A stretch of DNA of 25,247 nt from DATHVR01 sp035461175 (GTDB lineage Bacteria; Actinomycetota; Acidimicrobiia; Spongiisociales; ZC4RG35): NCBI GenBank assembly GCA_035461175.1, contig DATHVR010000012.1, positions 1 to 25,247 of the forward strand. The letters run 5' to 3'. Under the pieces are notes generated by a model. It was given only the letters and a program-made list of their open reading frames with translations, did not search any database and had not been told where the DNA came from. The position numbers and the translations under genes are program-made. Below are positions 15,000 through 22,931 of the stretch, piece after piece; the stretch's first letter is position 1, and the number at the start of each line of letters is the position of its first letter.

Positions 15000-16949
15000 T
15001 CAGCCGATTCCGAGTTTGCGCAAGAAAGCCTCGTTCGACGGTTCCCGGCCCAAGAAGTCGACCAGCAGGTCCATCCCGTCCTTGGCTCCCCCGGCTTCGA
15101 GGATGGCCCGTCGGTAGTCGGCTCCGACGCCGGGGTCGGTGACGCCTTCGGCCTCGAACCGGCTGAACATGTCGTCGCCGTAGACCTCCGACCAGAGGTA
15201 GCCGTAGTAGCCGGCGTCGTAACCGCCCAGCATGTGGCCGAACGACGCCGGGTAGAAGGTGCCCTGGTGGAGGGGGAGGAGGGCCACCGCAGTGGACCGG
15301 CGATGGATCTCGTCGAGATCGGCCTCGGCCGCACCCTCGCCATGTAGCCCCAGGTCGAGCAGGCCGAACTGGACCTGACGCAGAGTGTGGAGGGCGATGT
15401 TGAGATTGCGGGCCTCGACCATCGCCTTGACCAGTTCCTCGGGGATCGCCTCGCCGGTCTCGTAGTGGCGGGCGAAGGTGGCCAGGACCTCGGGCCGCCA
15501 GGTCCAGTGCTCCATGATCTGCGACGGGGCCTCCACGAAATCGCGCTCGGTGTTGGATCCGGAGAAGCGGACCAGTTCCGCCCCGGTCAGCACCTGGTGG
15601 AGGATGTGGCCGAACTCGTGGAAGAGCGTCTCGACCTCGCTGTGCTGGAGCAGCGACGGGCGGGAGGCAGACGGCTTGGTGAAGTTGGCGACGATGGCCG
15701 ACTCGGGGTGCTGGTAGGAGCCGTCGGGGAGATGCCGGCCCGGGATCAGGTCGAAGGCGGCCGCATGGCTGAATTTTCCCTCACGCGGGAAGAGGTCCAT
15801 GTGGAAGCGGGCGATGAAGCGGCCGTCGCTCCGATCCGAGATGGCGTAGGTGTGGACGTCGGGATGCCACGTCTCGGCCTCGACCGGCTCGTAGTCGAGT
15901 CCGAAGACGTCGCCGGTGATGTCGAGAAGGCCCTTCAGAACGGAGTCGAGCGGGAAGTATTCCGCCACCTGGTTCGGATCCACCCCGTGGCGTTCCCGAC
16001 GGAGGCGGGTGTGGTAGTAGCGCCAGTCCCACACCTGGAGCTCGGCCTCGGGGTCACCGAGATCCTGGCGCAGCATCTCGGTCATCTCTGCGATCTCGAG
16101 CCGGCCGGCATCGGTCAGCGGGGACACCAGCTCCGAGTAGAAGTCCTCGACCCGCCCGGGCTCTTTGGCCATCCGCTCTTCGAGCTGGTGATGGGCCCAC
16201 GAGGGCTGGTCGAACAGCTCGGCGATCCGCGCCCGGACCCGTACCGCTTCTTCCAGGATCGACCGGTTTTCGGCCACGGCACGGCTGTTGAACTTGAACG
16301 ACAGCTGCTCGCGCAGGTCACGACGCTCGGCCATCTCCATGAACGGAACCACGTCCGGGTAGGCCATGGTCACCTTGTAGGTGCCTTTCTCTTCTCCCGC
16401 CTCGAGCCCTTCGATGTACGAGTCGGGGAGCCCGGCCAGATCCTCGCGGGTGACGACCAGGGCGTCCTTGTGCTCGGCGATGTTCTGCTCGAATGCCACT
16501 CCCAATTCGACCAGTCGCGAGGTGAGCTTCTTCACCTCGGCCCGAATCTCGGGAGCGAGTTCGTGACCGGCTCGACGGAGGTCGCGCAGGGTGAAGTCGA
16601 GCAGGCGCTTGTGTTCGCCGGTCAGCCCGGCGGCATCCTCGGTCTCCTTGTATTCCGACACCGCCCGATAGAGGTCGTCGCGGAACGCCAGTTCCACGCT
16701 CCACTGCTGGAGTCGTTCCTCGGCGGCGCGGCCGGCGGTCCGGACGGCCTCCTCGGGATGGACGTAGCCCATGAAGGCGCCGGCTCCGAAGGCGCGACCC
16801 AGCCGGTCGGCGATGGCGTCGAGGGGCGCCATCGTGGAATCCCAGGTGCGGTCGGATGCGGAAACGAGATCGGTGACCAGAGCATCGGCGTCGGCGATGG
16901 CCGCGTCGGTTATCGAGGTCACTTCGTCGGGAGAAGAGGCAAAGTGCAT
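15000..16949 (-). CDS. M3-family zinc oligopeptidase (thimet oligopeptidase/Dcp-like)
   Basis: A 649-aa cytoplasmic-looking metallopeptidase with no signal peptide. It carries the gluzincin motif HEFGH (residues 444-448) and the third zinc ligand Glu473, exactly 25 residues after the second His (FVEAPSQIMEHW), the M3 signature. The helical N-terminal half forms the narrow channel that limits substrates to short peptides. The C-terminal part has the substrate-binding SFGHMLGGYDAGYYGYLWSEVYGDDMF segment (about 567-593), with the conserved His and Tyr residues. Length fits the family (about 650-700 aa). It should finish breakdown of peptides released by larger proteases. The start is the ATG at 16949 with GGAGGA about 11 nt upstream. 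Confidence 0.92.
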   Translation of the reverse strand: MHFASSPDEVTSITDAAIADADALVTDLVSASDRTWDSTMAPLDAIADRLGRAFGAGAFMGYVHPEEAVRTAGRAAEERLQQWSVELAFRDDLYRAVSEYKETEDAAGLTGEHKRLLDFTLRDLRRAGHELAPEIRAEVKKLTSRLVELGVAFEQNIAEHKDALVVTREDLAGLPDSYIEGLEAGEEKGTYKVTMAYPDVVPFMEMAERRDLREQLSFKFNSRAVAENRSILEEAVRVRARIAELFDQPSWAHHQLEERMAKEPGRVEDFYSELVSPLTDAGRLEIAEMTEMLRQDLGDPEAELQVWDWRYYHTRLRRERHGVDPNQVAEYFPLDSVLKGLLDITGDVFGLDYEPVEAETWHPDVHTYAISDRSDGRFIARFHMDLFPREGKFSHAAAFDLIPGRHLPDGSYQHPESAIVANFTKPSASRPSLLQHSEVETLFHEFGHILHQVLTGAELVRFSGSNTERDFVEAPSQIMEHWTWRPEVLATFARHYETGEAIPEELVKAMVEARNLNIALHTLRQVQFGLLDLGLHGEGAAEADLDEIHRRSTAVALLPLHQGTFYPASFGHMLGGYDAGYYGYLWSEVYGDDMFSRFEAEGVTDPGVGADYRRAILEAGGAKDGMDLLVDFLGREPSNEAFLRKLGIG

Positions 16950-17002
16950 TCCGCCAGGTTCCTCCGGATTCGGCGGTAATGCAACCTGAATCGACGCCGA
17001 CG

Positions 17003-17042
17003 CGTAGGGAGACAGGCCCCGGATCGGGCCCGTCTCCCTACG
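17003..17042 (-). terminator. hairpin terminator after the TSP3-repeat gene
   Basis: CGTAGGGAGAC (17003-17013) pairs with GTCTCCCTACG (17032-17042), an 11-bp stem, with additional GGCCC/GGGCC pairing inside. It starts 5 nt past the minus-strand stop at 17048. It separates this gene from the peptidase gene downstream. Confidence 0.75.
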
Positions 17043-17047
17043 AGCGG

Positions 17048-18685
17048 TCAGCTGAGGTTGGCGATCAACAGATCCAGCAACGCCCGCACCTCTATTTGGT
17101 CGTCACAGTCGACGATCCAGTCGTTGGTGTCCGGTGAGGTGCCGCACCCGTCGATCCGGTCCCGCAGGTTGGTGAGCTTCTTCACCGCCTGCTCGTAGTT
17201 CCCCTTGGAGACGGAACGCTCGGCGGAATCCATGATGGCAAGGAACGCCGTCCGGTTGCCGATCCCGTTGAACGACTCGTCGGCCAGGCCGTTGACGGCG
17301 TTCTGAACGAACTCCACGTCATCGCCATCGGGAATCCCGTCGTTATCGGTGTCGGGGTCGAGGGGGTCGGTCCCGTAGGCGACTTCGATCCCGTCGGTGA
17401 GTCCGTCGTCGTCGGTGTCGGGGTCGAGGGGGTCGGTTCCGTGGATGTTGACTTCGTCCCCGTCGGTGAGTCCGTCCCCGTCGGTATCCGGATTGTCGGG
17501 ATCGGTCCCGATAATCAACTCCTCTCCATCGAGGAGACCGTCACCGTCGGCATCGAGGCCGATGGTGAAGCCGACCCCTCCCAGAGTGGGAACTGGCGGA
17601 ATCGGGCTGATTGCCGGATCCGTCAAGGCCACGGGCAGATTGCCGGCGGCCACCCGGGCCTGGAATCCCGGATCGAACCCGATAGCGGCGGCCACTGCGT
17701 CTCCGATGGCTGTATCCACTCCGTTGTCTACGAACACCTGGCCCAAGCTTCCGCTGAAGACTGAGATCGTTCCCGGATCCGGGAGTATGTCGCCGAAGAC
17801 GCCCTCGAAGTCAAGGTCGACCCCAATGTTGGCCGAGGCACCCAGCCAGTGATAGATCGGAGACAGGTCGACGCCCGCCTCTGTTCCGGGGGTGGCCGGG
17901 AGTTCCAGCGTCACAGTCTGGTCGCTTCCGGCCGCCTGCCATTCGAGGACGTCGGCGACGCCTGGCAGGTCGCCGCCCACCAGCGTCGACCCGGCGGCGG
18001 TGGCGACCGTGGCCGCCCCGCCTAGTCCTGGGAACCCACCCGACGGCACCGGATTCAGCGTGACGTTCGAAACGATCTCGGCGCTCAGTAGGTCGGCCAC
18101 ACCGGCGAAGCTGAGAACGGCCTCATCGCCGGTCGACGAAATGACCACGGGCGCATCGGTCCCGAGCGGCGCGCTGAAGTCAGCCGCCGCTCCCACCAAC
18201 TGGAAGTCGTCGAGATCGCCCTCGATGGCGTCGATGGCCGCCAGGATCGGGCACAGCGGCAGCAGCGGCGAAAAGGGCAGGCAGGCGGCCACATAGGTGG
18301 CGGTCGAGACGTCGATGTCGGCCACTACATCGGCGGAAACGTCGAGTACGAACTCGGAACCGGGGTCGTCCGTTGGCTGGTAGCTGAGCTGAACCGGAAC
18401 CGTCCCGCCGGGCACGAGATGCTCTCGGTCGTAGGTAATGGTCAGATCGGCACCCATGTCCATCCGAATCTCGGCGGAGCCGTTGACCGAGAACTCCCAG
18501 CTGACTCCCAGGAAGGAGTCGCTTTCCACTTCGTCGATCGGAAACGACGAGGTGAATCCCAGTTCGACGTGGATGGTGTCTGAGACGGGTGTTGCCGCCA
18601 TTGCCGGTGCCGCCGTCGCCGCCAACACCGATGCTGCTACGGCCAGGGCCACCAGAGCGGATGGCCAGCGCTTTTTCGGGGTCAT
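17048..18685 (-). CDS. secreted protein with thrombospondin type-3 calcium-binding repeats
   Basis: A 545-aa exported protein. The signal peptide is MTPKKRWPS followed by ALVALAVAASVLAATAAPAMA (cleavage near residue 30). Residues about 30-370 form a large beta-rich domain I do not recognise. Residues about 390-465 are TSP3-type repeats, DADGDGLLDGEE, DTDGDGLTDGDE, DTDDDGLTDGIE and DTDNDGIPDGDD, with GTDP links, expected to bind calcium. The C-terminal ~80 residues are helical and end with DGCGTSPDTNDWIVDC and RALLDLLIANL, resembling a small C-terminal domain (FIMAH-like) seen after repeats in other secreted proteins, with two conserved Cys. Start ATG 18685 has GGAGGG upstream; an earlier GTG at 18745 would put 20 residues before the signal peptide. 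Confidence 0.8.
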   Translation of the reverse strand: MTPKKRWPSALVALAVAASVLAATAAPAMAATPVSDTIHVELGFTSSFPIDEVESDSFLGVSWEFSVNGSAEIRMDMGADLTITYDREHLVPGGTVPVQLSYQPTDDPGSEFVLDVSADVVADIDVSTATYVAACLPFSPLLPLCPILAAIDAIEGDLDDFQLVGAAADFSAPLGTDAPVVISSTGDEAVLSFAGVADLLSAEIVSNVTLNPVPSGGFPGLGGAATVATAAGSTLVGGDLPGVADVLEWQAAGSDQTVTLELPATPGTEAGVDLSPIYHWLGASANIGVDLDFEGVFGDILPDPGTISVFSGSLGQVFVDNGVDTAIGDAVAAAIGFDPGFQARVAAGNLPVALTDPAISPIPPVPTLGGVGFTIGLDADGDGLLDGEELIIGTDPDNPDTDGDGLTDGDEVNIHGTDPLDPDTDDDGLTDGIEVAYGTDPLDPDTDNDGIPDGDDVEFVQNAVNGLADESFNGIGNRTAFLAIMDSAERSVSKGNYEQAVKKLTNLRDRIDGCGTSPDTNDWIVDCDDQIEVRALLDLLIANLS

Positions 18686-18755
18686 GCTCGTTTCCCTCCT
18701 CGGGAAGTCGACAAGGGCTTTCGCCCATGCCTCGGCACGCCCCACCTGGAGTTGG

Positions 18756-18761
18756 ACTATA
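18756..18761 (-). promoter_or_regulatory. -10 box for the TSP3-repeat gene
   Basis: TATAGT on the minus strand, about 70 nt upstream of the ATG at 18685, which gives a roughly 60-nt leader with an SD. No good -35 seen. Confidence 0.4.
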
Positions 18762-18825
18762 CGCTCCCACCACTGCGCGTGACGGACATAACGCGATGTA
18801 GTGTGGCTGAGCGCCCGGGGGCGGG

Positions 18826-18831
18826 TACGTT
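18826..18831 (+). promoter_or_regulatory. -10 box for the SelW-like gene, leaderless type
   Basis: TACGTT, then GGGAGA (6 nt), then the ATG at 18838. The location supports that ATG, and therefore translation through the TGA, rather than the downstream GTG at 18892. Confidence 0.45.
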
Positions 18832-18837
18832 GGGAGA

Positions 18838-19095
18838 ATGCACAACGTCACCATCGAATTCTGCCGCTCCTGAAACTACACCGGCCGTGCCGTGCGCATG
18901 GCGGAGTCGATTTTCGACGAGTTCGGCCCCACCTATCGGATCGACCTAATCCCGGGTAGCGGCGGCGTGTTCGAGGTGACGGTCGACGGAGGACTGATCT
19001 ACTCGAAGAAGGCCACGGGCCGTCATGCCGACTACGAAGCCGACGTGGCACCGGCTTTGAGGCCTCTGGCCGAAACGGATCCGGCCTCATCCTGA
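18838..19095 (+). CDS. Rdx/SelW-like selenoprotein (CxxU, in-frame TGA = Sec)
   Basis: Reading from ATG 18838, the frame meets TGA at 18871-18873 (codon 12) and continues to a second TGA at 19093-19095, giving 85 residues with selenocysteine at position 12. The start is MHNVTIEFCRSU-NYTGRA; Cys9 and Sec12 form a CxxU redox motif exactly where the Rdx (SelT/SelW/SelH) family has CxxC or CxxU, after its first beta strand. The rest matches the family: RMAESIFDEF helix, GSGGVFEVTVDGGLIYSKK and the trailing helix ADYEADVAPAL. The protein is expected to be a thioredoxin-fold thiol-redox enzyme. A -10 box lies 6 nt before the ATG. A start at GTG 18892 would remove the first strand and redox motif. 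Alternatives are a nonsense mutation or sequencing error, but TGA in precisely the Cys position argues against this. Confidence 0.85.
18889..18902 (+). promoter_or_regulatory. candidate bacterial SECIS stem-loop
   Basis: GCCGT (18889-18893) pairs with ATGGC (18898-18902), including one G-U pair, around loop GCGC. The apical loop begins 20 nt after the Sec TGA and opens with G, within what I recall of the loose bacterial SECIS model (loop 16-37 nt after UGA, a G in its first two positions). The stem is short, so this is only a candidate. Confidence 0.4.
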
Positions 19096-19100
19096 TCGGG

Positions 19101-20630
19101 CTAGCCCGGCCACTCCACCGGGCGCGGGTCGATGGGAGTCCCGTTGGAGTACATCGTTGCCACCCGTGCCGCCGGCTCGCCCAGGTTGCCCTCGACCAGG
19201 ACGAAATCGGCCGGCGACCCCGGCACCAGAGGTTCGGGTCTGTCGAAGTGTCGGGCCGGGGCCGTCGTGAACAGGTCGACCGCCTGATCGACGGTGAGGT
19301 TCTGGTCGTCATCCCATCCCGGACGCTGGACGGCGGCGGCGATTCCGAGCAGCGGATCGGGACGCTCGACCGGGCAATCCGACCCGCCCAGTATCCTCAC
19401 TCCCGCCTCGGCCATGGCTCGGAACCGGTAGGCGGACCGGTCCCGGCCCAGCCGGTCCGGAACCCAGCCCGCCTCCGAGGTGAGGAAGGCAGGTTGGACC
19501 GAAGCGATTATGCCCGTGGCGGCGAACCTCGCCACTGCCTCGTCCGTGACCACCGAGGCATGCTCTACACGGAGCCGGCCTGGATCGGTTCCCTCGGTAA
19601 CCAGGCCTTCGAAGACGTCGAGCGTCTCGTCGACCGCGCGATCCCCGATCGCATGGATCGCCGCCACGCCGCCGAGTTCCAGGGCGGTGCGGGCCATGTT
19701 CCGGGCACGGTCGGGGTCGAGACGGAGGGTTCCGGTGGTGGGGAGATCAGTGAACGGTCCATGCATCGCCGCCGTGTGGCCCCCGAGGCTCCCGTCGGCG
19801 AATTCCTTCCAGCCCCAGAAGCGGAGCCGGGCACCGGCATCGTCGATCCGCCGCTGCGCTTCCCCCAGCGCGGCGGCATCGTCGGCAATCACCATCAAGT
19901 CCATGTCGATGGGCAAATCGGGAGCCAGCCGGCAGAGGATTCCGAGTTCGTCGCCTACTCCGCACCACATGCCCTGGGTCGCGGCCACGATCCCCCCGAT
20001 GTGACCGATGCCGAGGGCGGCCAACCCGTGCATGGCAGCCAGCACCTGATCGTCTTCCAGAGTCGGCTCCAGTGGCCCCAGGGCATCAGCGACGTGGTCC
20101 AGGGCCGTCTCGCGGAGAACGCCGGTGGGTACTCCGTCCGGATCCCGGTCGTAGCTGCCGCCGGCGGGGTCGGGGGTGTCTGAACCAACCCCGACCAGAT
20201 CCAGCGCGGCGGTGTTGACGACGGCGACGTGGCCGCAGTAGCGGTAGACGATGGTGGGGCGGTCCGGAACCGCGAGGTCGAGGTCCCGGCGGGTGGGGAG
20301 TCGCCCGAGTCGGGTGTCGTCGAGACGCTGGGCGATGACCAGACGGCCGGAAGGAGTACGGGCGGCGGCGCCTCCGAGAAGATCACGGAGGTCCTCGAGC
20401 GTCTCCGCCCCCATCACCGAGGTACCGGCCACCAGAGCGGCGTAGCCGACCGGGTGGATGTGCGAGTCGGTGAAGGCAGGGAGGATCTCCGCCCTCTCGT
20501 GTATGGACATGTCCATATTCCCGACCTCGCCGCGCCGGGTCAGCTCGACGATACGACCGTCTTCGACGATCATCGTGTCCGCTCCCGGTGCGGATCGGAT
20601 CGAGTCGGCAACGACGGCATGCCTCCTCAT
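19101..20630 (-). CDS. amidohydrolase family 3 protein (YtcJ-like)
   Basis: A 509-aa metal-dependent hydrolase of the YtcJ/amidohydrolase-3 group. It has the composite beta-sandwich at both ends (DTMIVEDGRIVEL; ADFVLVEGNLGEPAARV). In the barrel are the metal-binding FTDSHIHPVG (HxH), the KEFADGSLGGHTA segment with the Lys or adjacent ligands, HAIGDRAVDE, RVEHASVV and GSDCPVERPDPLLGIAAAVQ with the catalytic-type Asp. The substrate is unknown; family members cleave amides, formyl groups or similar C-N bonds. The start is the ATG at 20630, which overlaps the upstream monophosphatase stop (ATGA), so the two are translationally coupled; the much longer open frame upstream is a shadow of that gene. 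It is convergent with the selenoprotein gene, 5 nt apart. Confidence 0.88.
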   Translation of the reverse strand: MRRHAVVADSIRSAPGADTMIVEDGRIVELTRRGEVGNMDMSIHERAEILPAFTDSHIHPVGYAALVAGTSVMGAETLEDLRDLLGGAAARTPSGRLVIAQRLDDTRLGRLPTRRDLDLAVPDRPTIVYRYCGHVAVVNTAALDLVGVGSDTPDPAGGSYDRDPDGVPTGVLRETALDHVADALGPLEPTLEDDQVLAAMHGLAALGIGHIGGIVAATQGMWCGVGDELGILCRLAPDLPIDMDLMVIADDAAALGEAQRRIDDAGARLRFWGWKEFADGSLGGHTAAMHGPFTDLPTTGTLRLDPDRARNMARTALELGGVAAIHAIGDRAVDETLDVFEGLVTEGTDPGRLRVEHASVVTDEAVARFAATGIIASVQPAFLTSEAGWVPDRLGRDRSAYRFRAMAEAGVRILGGSDCPVERPDPLLGIAAAVQRPGWDDDQNLTVDQAVDLFTTAPARHFDRPEPLVPGSPADFVLVEGNLGEPAARVATMYSNGTPIDPRPVEWPG

Positions 20631-21412
20631 CGCAGGTGTGCGGGCAGGTTCTCGGCCACCGTCTCTCTGAGGGCCGAGTGGATCCGGGGCGAAGCCGCCA
20701 CCACCGTCCGGGAATCCAGCCGGTAGCGGGCACCGTCGTGGTCGGTGACCGTCCCGCCCGCCTCCTCCACCAGCAGCATGCCGGCGGCGGCGTCCCATGG
20801 CCCGAGTCCGTACTCCCAATATCCGTCGAAGCGACCGCATGAGACCCACGCCAGGTCGAGGGCGGCCGAGCCGAGACGACGCACGCCCTGGACCCGTTCG
20901 AGGACCTTTCCCACCACCCGGGCGTAGGCCTCGGCGTGGCCCTGTCGGTCGTAGGGGAAGCCGGTAACGATGACGGCTCCGCCCAGCTCGGCCCGGGAGA
21001 CGGAGACCGGGTGGCCGTCGAGATGGGTGCCTTCTCCCCGCCCGCCGGTGAACTCTTCTCCGTGCATGACGTCGATGACGGCTCCCGCCACCGGTTCCCC
21101 CCGCTCCCACACCGCCACCGACACCGAGAAGTGGGGGATGCCGTGAACGAAATTGACCGTGCCGTCGAGAGGATCGACGATCCATACCCGCTCGGAGTCC
21201 CAGCCGGATCCACCGGACTCCTCGCCGAGCACGGCATCTCCCGGCGCCAGGCGCTCGATGGCGTCGAAGATGGCCGCCTCGGCGGCGTCGTCGACGGCGG
21301 TGACCGGGTCGACCACACCCTTCATCCGCACCTCGGGCCGGGTTTCGAACCCCCGGCGGACGACCTCGGCCCCCGCCCGGGCGACCTCCAGCGCGATTTC
21401 CGTGTCCCGCAT
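20627..21412 (-). CDS. inositol monophosphatase family protein
   Basis: A 261-aa Mg2+-dependent, Li+-sensitive-type phosphatase. Signature residues are the metal ligands in LGEESGG (about 63-69), the motif WIVDPLDGTVNFVHGIPHF (about 77-95) and the C-terminal motif GLGPWDAAAGMLLVEEAGG. The length is standard for SuhB/ImpA-like enzymes. Possible substrates are inositol-1-phosphate (for phosphatidylinositol or mycothiol precursors), histidinol phosphate or other sugar phosphates; the sequence does not settle this. The start is the ATG at 21412, 6 nt behind a -10-like TAGAGT, so probably leaderless. It is the first gene of a two-gene unit with the amidohydrolase. Confidence 0.92.
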   Translation of the reverse strand: MRDTEIALEVARAGAEVVRRGFETRPEVRMKGVVDPVTAVDDAAEAAIFDAIERLAPGDAVLGEESGGSGWDSERVWIVDPLDGTVNFVHGIPHFSVSVAVWERGEPVAGAVIDVMHGEEFTGGRGEGTHLDGHPVSVSRAELGGAVIVTGFPYDRQGHAEAYARVVGKVLERVQGVRRLGSAALDLAWVSCGRFDGYWEYGLGPWDAAAGMLLVEEAGGTVTDHDGARYRLDSRTVVAASPRIHSALRETVAENLPAHLR

Positions 21413-21418
21413 GGGATC

Positions 21419-21424
21419 ACTCTA
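21419..21424 (-). promoter_or_regulatory. -10 box for the inositol monophosphatase unit, leaderless type
   Basis: TAGAGT on the minus strand, then GATCCC, then the ATG at 21412. The divergent lnt start is 65 bp away. Confidence 0.45.
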
Positions 21425-21476
21425 CGGAGCGTGGCTCCCGTTCCCGGCTGGCCGGCGAATGCGCCACACTGTCGCC

Positions 21477-22931
21477 ATGCCTTACGTCGCCGCCGTGATC
21501 GGCGCCGCACTCGCCGTGCTCGCCTTCCCTCCCTTCGGAGTATGGCCACTGGTGGCCATCGGGCCGGCAGTGTGGCTGTGGGGCCTGGAAAGAGTGGACC
21601 GGCCGGGGCAGGGCGCCGCGGTCGGTTTGGTCTTCGGACTCGCCTTCTTCGGAGGGCTGATCTGGTGGATCTCCGAACTCGGCCCGGAGGCGGTCTCGGC
21701 CCTCGTCATCGTCCAGGCGCTCTATCCGGCTCTTTTCGGCTGGGCGCTCGTTCGGTGGGGGCGCAGCCTCGACGCCGGGCGATGGTGGCTTATTGCCGCC
21801 GGCCTGTGGGCGGTGACGGAGTTCGTTCGTTTTCGGTTCCCGGTGGGTGGCTTCGAGTGGGGTGCCTGGGGCTACGCCCTCTCCGATCAGTCCTGGGCGC
21901 GTGCCGGTGCCCGCTGGATCGGCACCAGCGGCTGGACGGTTGTCCTCATGGCGGTCGCCGCCGGGGTGAGCCGGCTCCGGGTCACGGCGGCGGTGGTGCC
22001 GGTCGGGCTGGGCCTGGCGATGGGCGTCGTCGGCGCACTGCTCCCGTCGCTTCCGGCGGGGGTGCCGGTGTCGGCAACCATCGTCCAGGGCTCGACGCCG
22101 TGCCCTTTCGAGCACTGCCCCGACGAGCGGCTCATCACCTACCACCAGCACCTGGCCCTGACCCGGACGCTGGTTCCCGGCAGCGCCGACCTGGTGGTGT
22201 GGTCGGAAGGGTCGACGGGATCGTCCAGCGCCGACCCGGTCAACAACCCCGAAGTGGGCGAGGCGATCGGGGCCGAGGCAGTCCGGTTGGGAGGGTGGAT
22301 GCTGGTCGGAGGGGACCGGCCGGTGAGCAATACCGAATGGATCAACGCCAACGTCGTGTTCGCTCCCGACGGGCAGATCGTGGGCGAGTACCGCAAGCAG
22401 CACCCGGTCCCCTTCGGTGAGTACATCCCGGCCCGACCGCTGTTCGAGTGGATCCCGGCCTTGGACCAGGTGCCACGGGACATGATTCGGGGTGAAGGCG
22501 AGGTCCTGTTCGAACTAGGTGGATACCAACTGGGGTCGATCATCAGTTTCGAGGGTGGCTTCTCCCGCTACGCCCGGGAGATGGCCAATCTCGGTGCCGA
22601 CCTGATCGTGGTCGCCACCAACGAAGGCAGCTATGGCCTGACGCCGGCTTCAGATCAGTTCATCGGCATGACCCGGATGCGCTCGGCCGAAACCGGCCTG
22701 GATGTGATCCACGCCGCCGTCACCGGCAAGTCGGTGATGATCACCGACGGCGGGATGCTGGGTGAGACGACGGATCTCGCCACGCTCGAGGTGCTCCCTG
22801 GCACCGTTGAGGCTCGCCCGGATCTGCTGAGCGTGTATGTACGGTTCGGCGAGTGGGTGATGCTGCTGGCGGCGTTGGGCGCGGTAGTGGTGTGGGCGCG
22901 CTCACGCCCCCGGCCGGAGCCGGGGGCGTGA
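21477..22931 (+). CDS. lnt: apolipoprotein N-acyltransferase homologue, catalytic Cys replaced by Ser
   Basis: A 484-aa membrane protein. The first ~190 residues form six or so TMs (from PYVAAVIGAALAVLAF, then LVFGLAFFGGLIWWISELG, WTVVLMAVAAGV and others). A nitrilase-type domain follows (about 200-455), and a last TM (FGEWVMLLAALGAVVVWA) precedes a basic tail, the Lnt layout. Lnt transfers the third acyl chain to lipoproteins outside the membrane. Two of the three catalytic residues are in place: Glu244 (LVVWSEG) and Lys307 (YRKQHPVPFGEYIP). The nucleophile site reads GSIISFEGGF, with Ser357 (AGT, 22545-22547) where ICYE-type Cys is expected. It may be inactive, altered, or a paralogue. Start: ATG 21477; ATG 21459 in the same frame is an alternative. 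Confidence 0.85.
   Translation: MPYVAAVIGAALAVLAFPPFGVWPLVAIGPAVWLWGLERVDRPGQGAAVGLVFGLAFFGGLIWWISELGPEAVSALVIVQALYPALFGWALVRWGRSLDAGRWWLIAAGLWAVTEFVRFRFPVGGFEWGAWGYALSDQSWARAGARWIGTSGWTVVLMAVAAGVSRLRVTAAVVPVGLGLAMGVVGALLPSLPAGVPVSATIVQGSTPCPFEHCPDERLITYHQHLALTRTLVPGSADLVVWSEGSTGSSSADPVNNPEVGEAIGAEAVRLGGWMLVGGDRPVSNTEWINANVVFAPDGQIVGEYRKQHPVPFGEYIPARPLFEWIPALDQVPRDMIRGEGEVLFELGGYQLGSIISFEGGFSRYAREMANLGADLIVVATNEGSYGLTPASDQFIGMTRMRSAETGLDVIHAAVTGKSVMITDGGMLGETTDLATLEVLPGTVEARPDLLSVYVRFGEWVMLLAALGAVVVWARSRPRPEPGA
22903..22930 (+). terminator. terminator hairpin embedded in the end of lnt
   Basis: CACGCCCCCGGC (22903-22914) pairs perfectly with GCCGGGGGCGTG (22919-22930) around a CGGA tetraloop. 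The hairpin is built from the last codons (RPRPEPGA) and reaches into the stop codon. No T tract follows. Confidence 0.7.

Noticed and set aside
15387..16979. 530-codon plus-strand open frame
   Set aside because: Antisense to the M3 peptidase gene; no recognisable domain.
18892..19095. Ordinary short CDS starting at GTG 18892 instead of a selenoprotein
   Set aside because: It would lack the first beta strand and the redox motif of the Rdx fold, has no SD or -10 box nearby, and leaves the perfectly family-like upstream codons unexplained.
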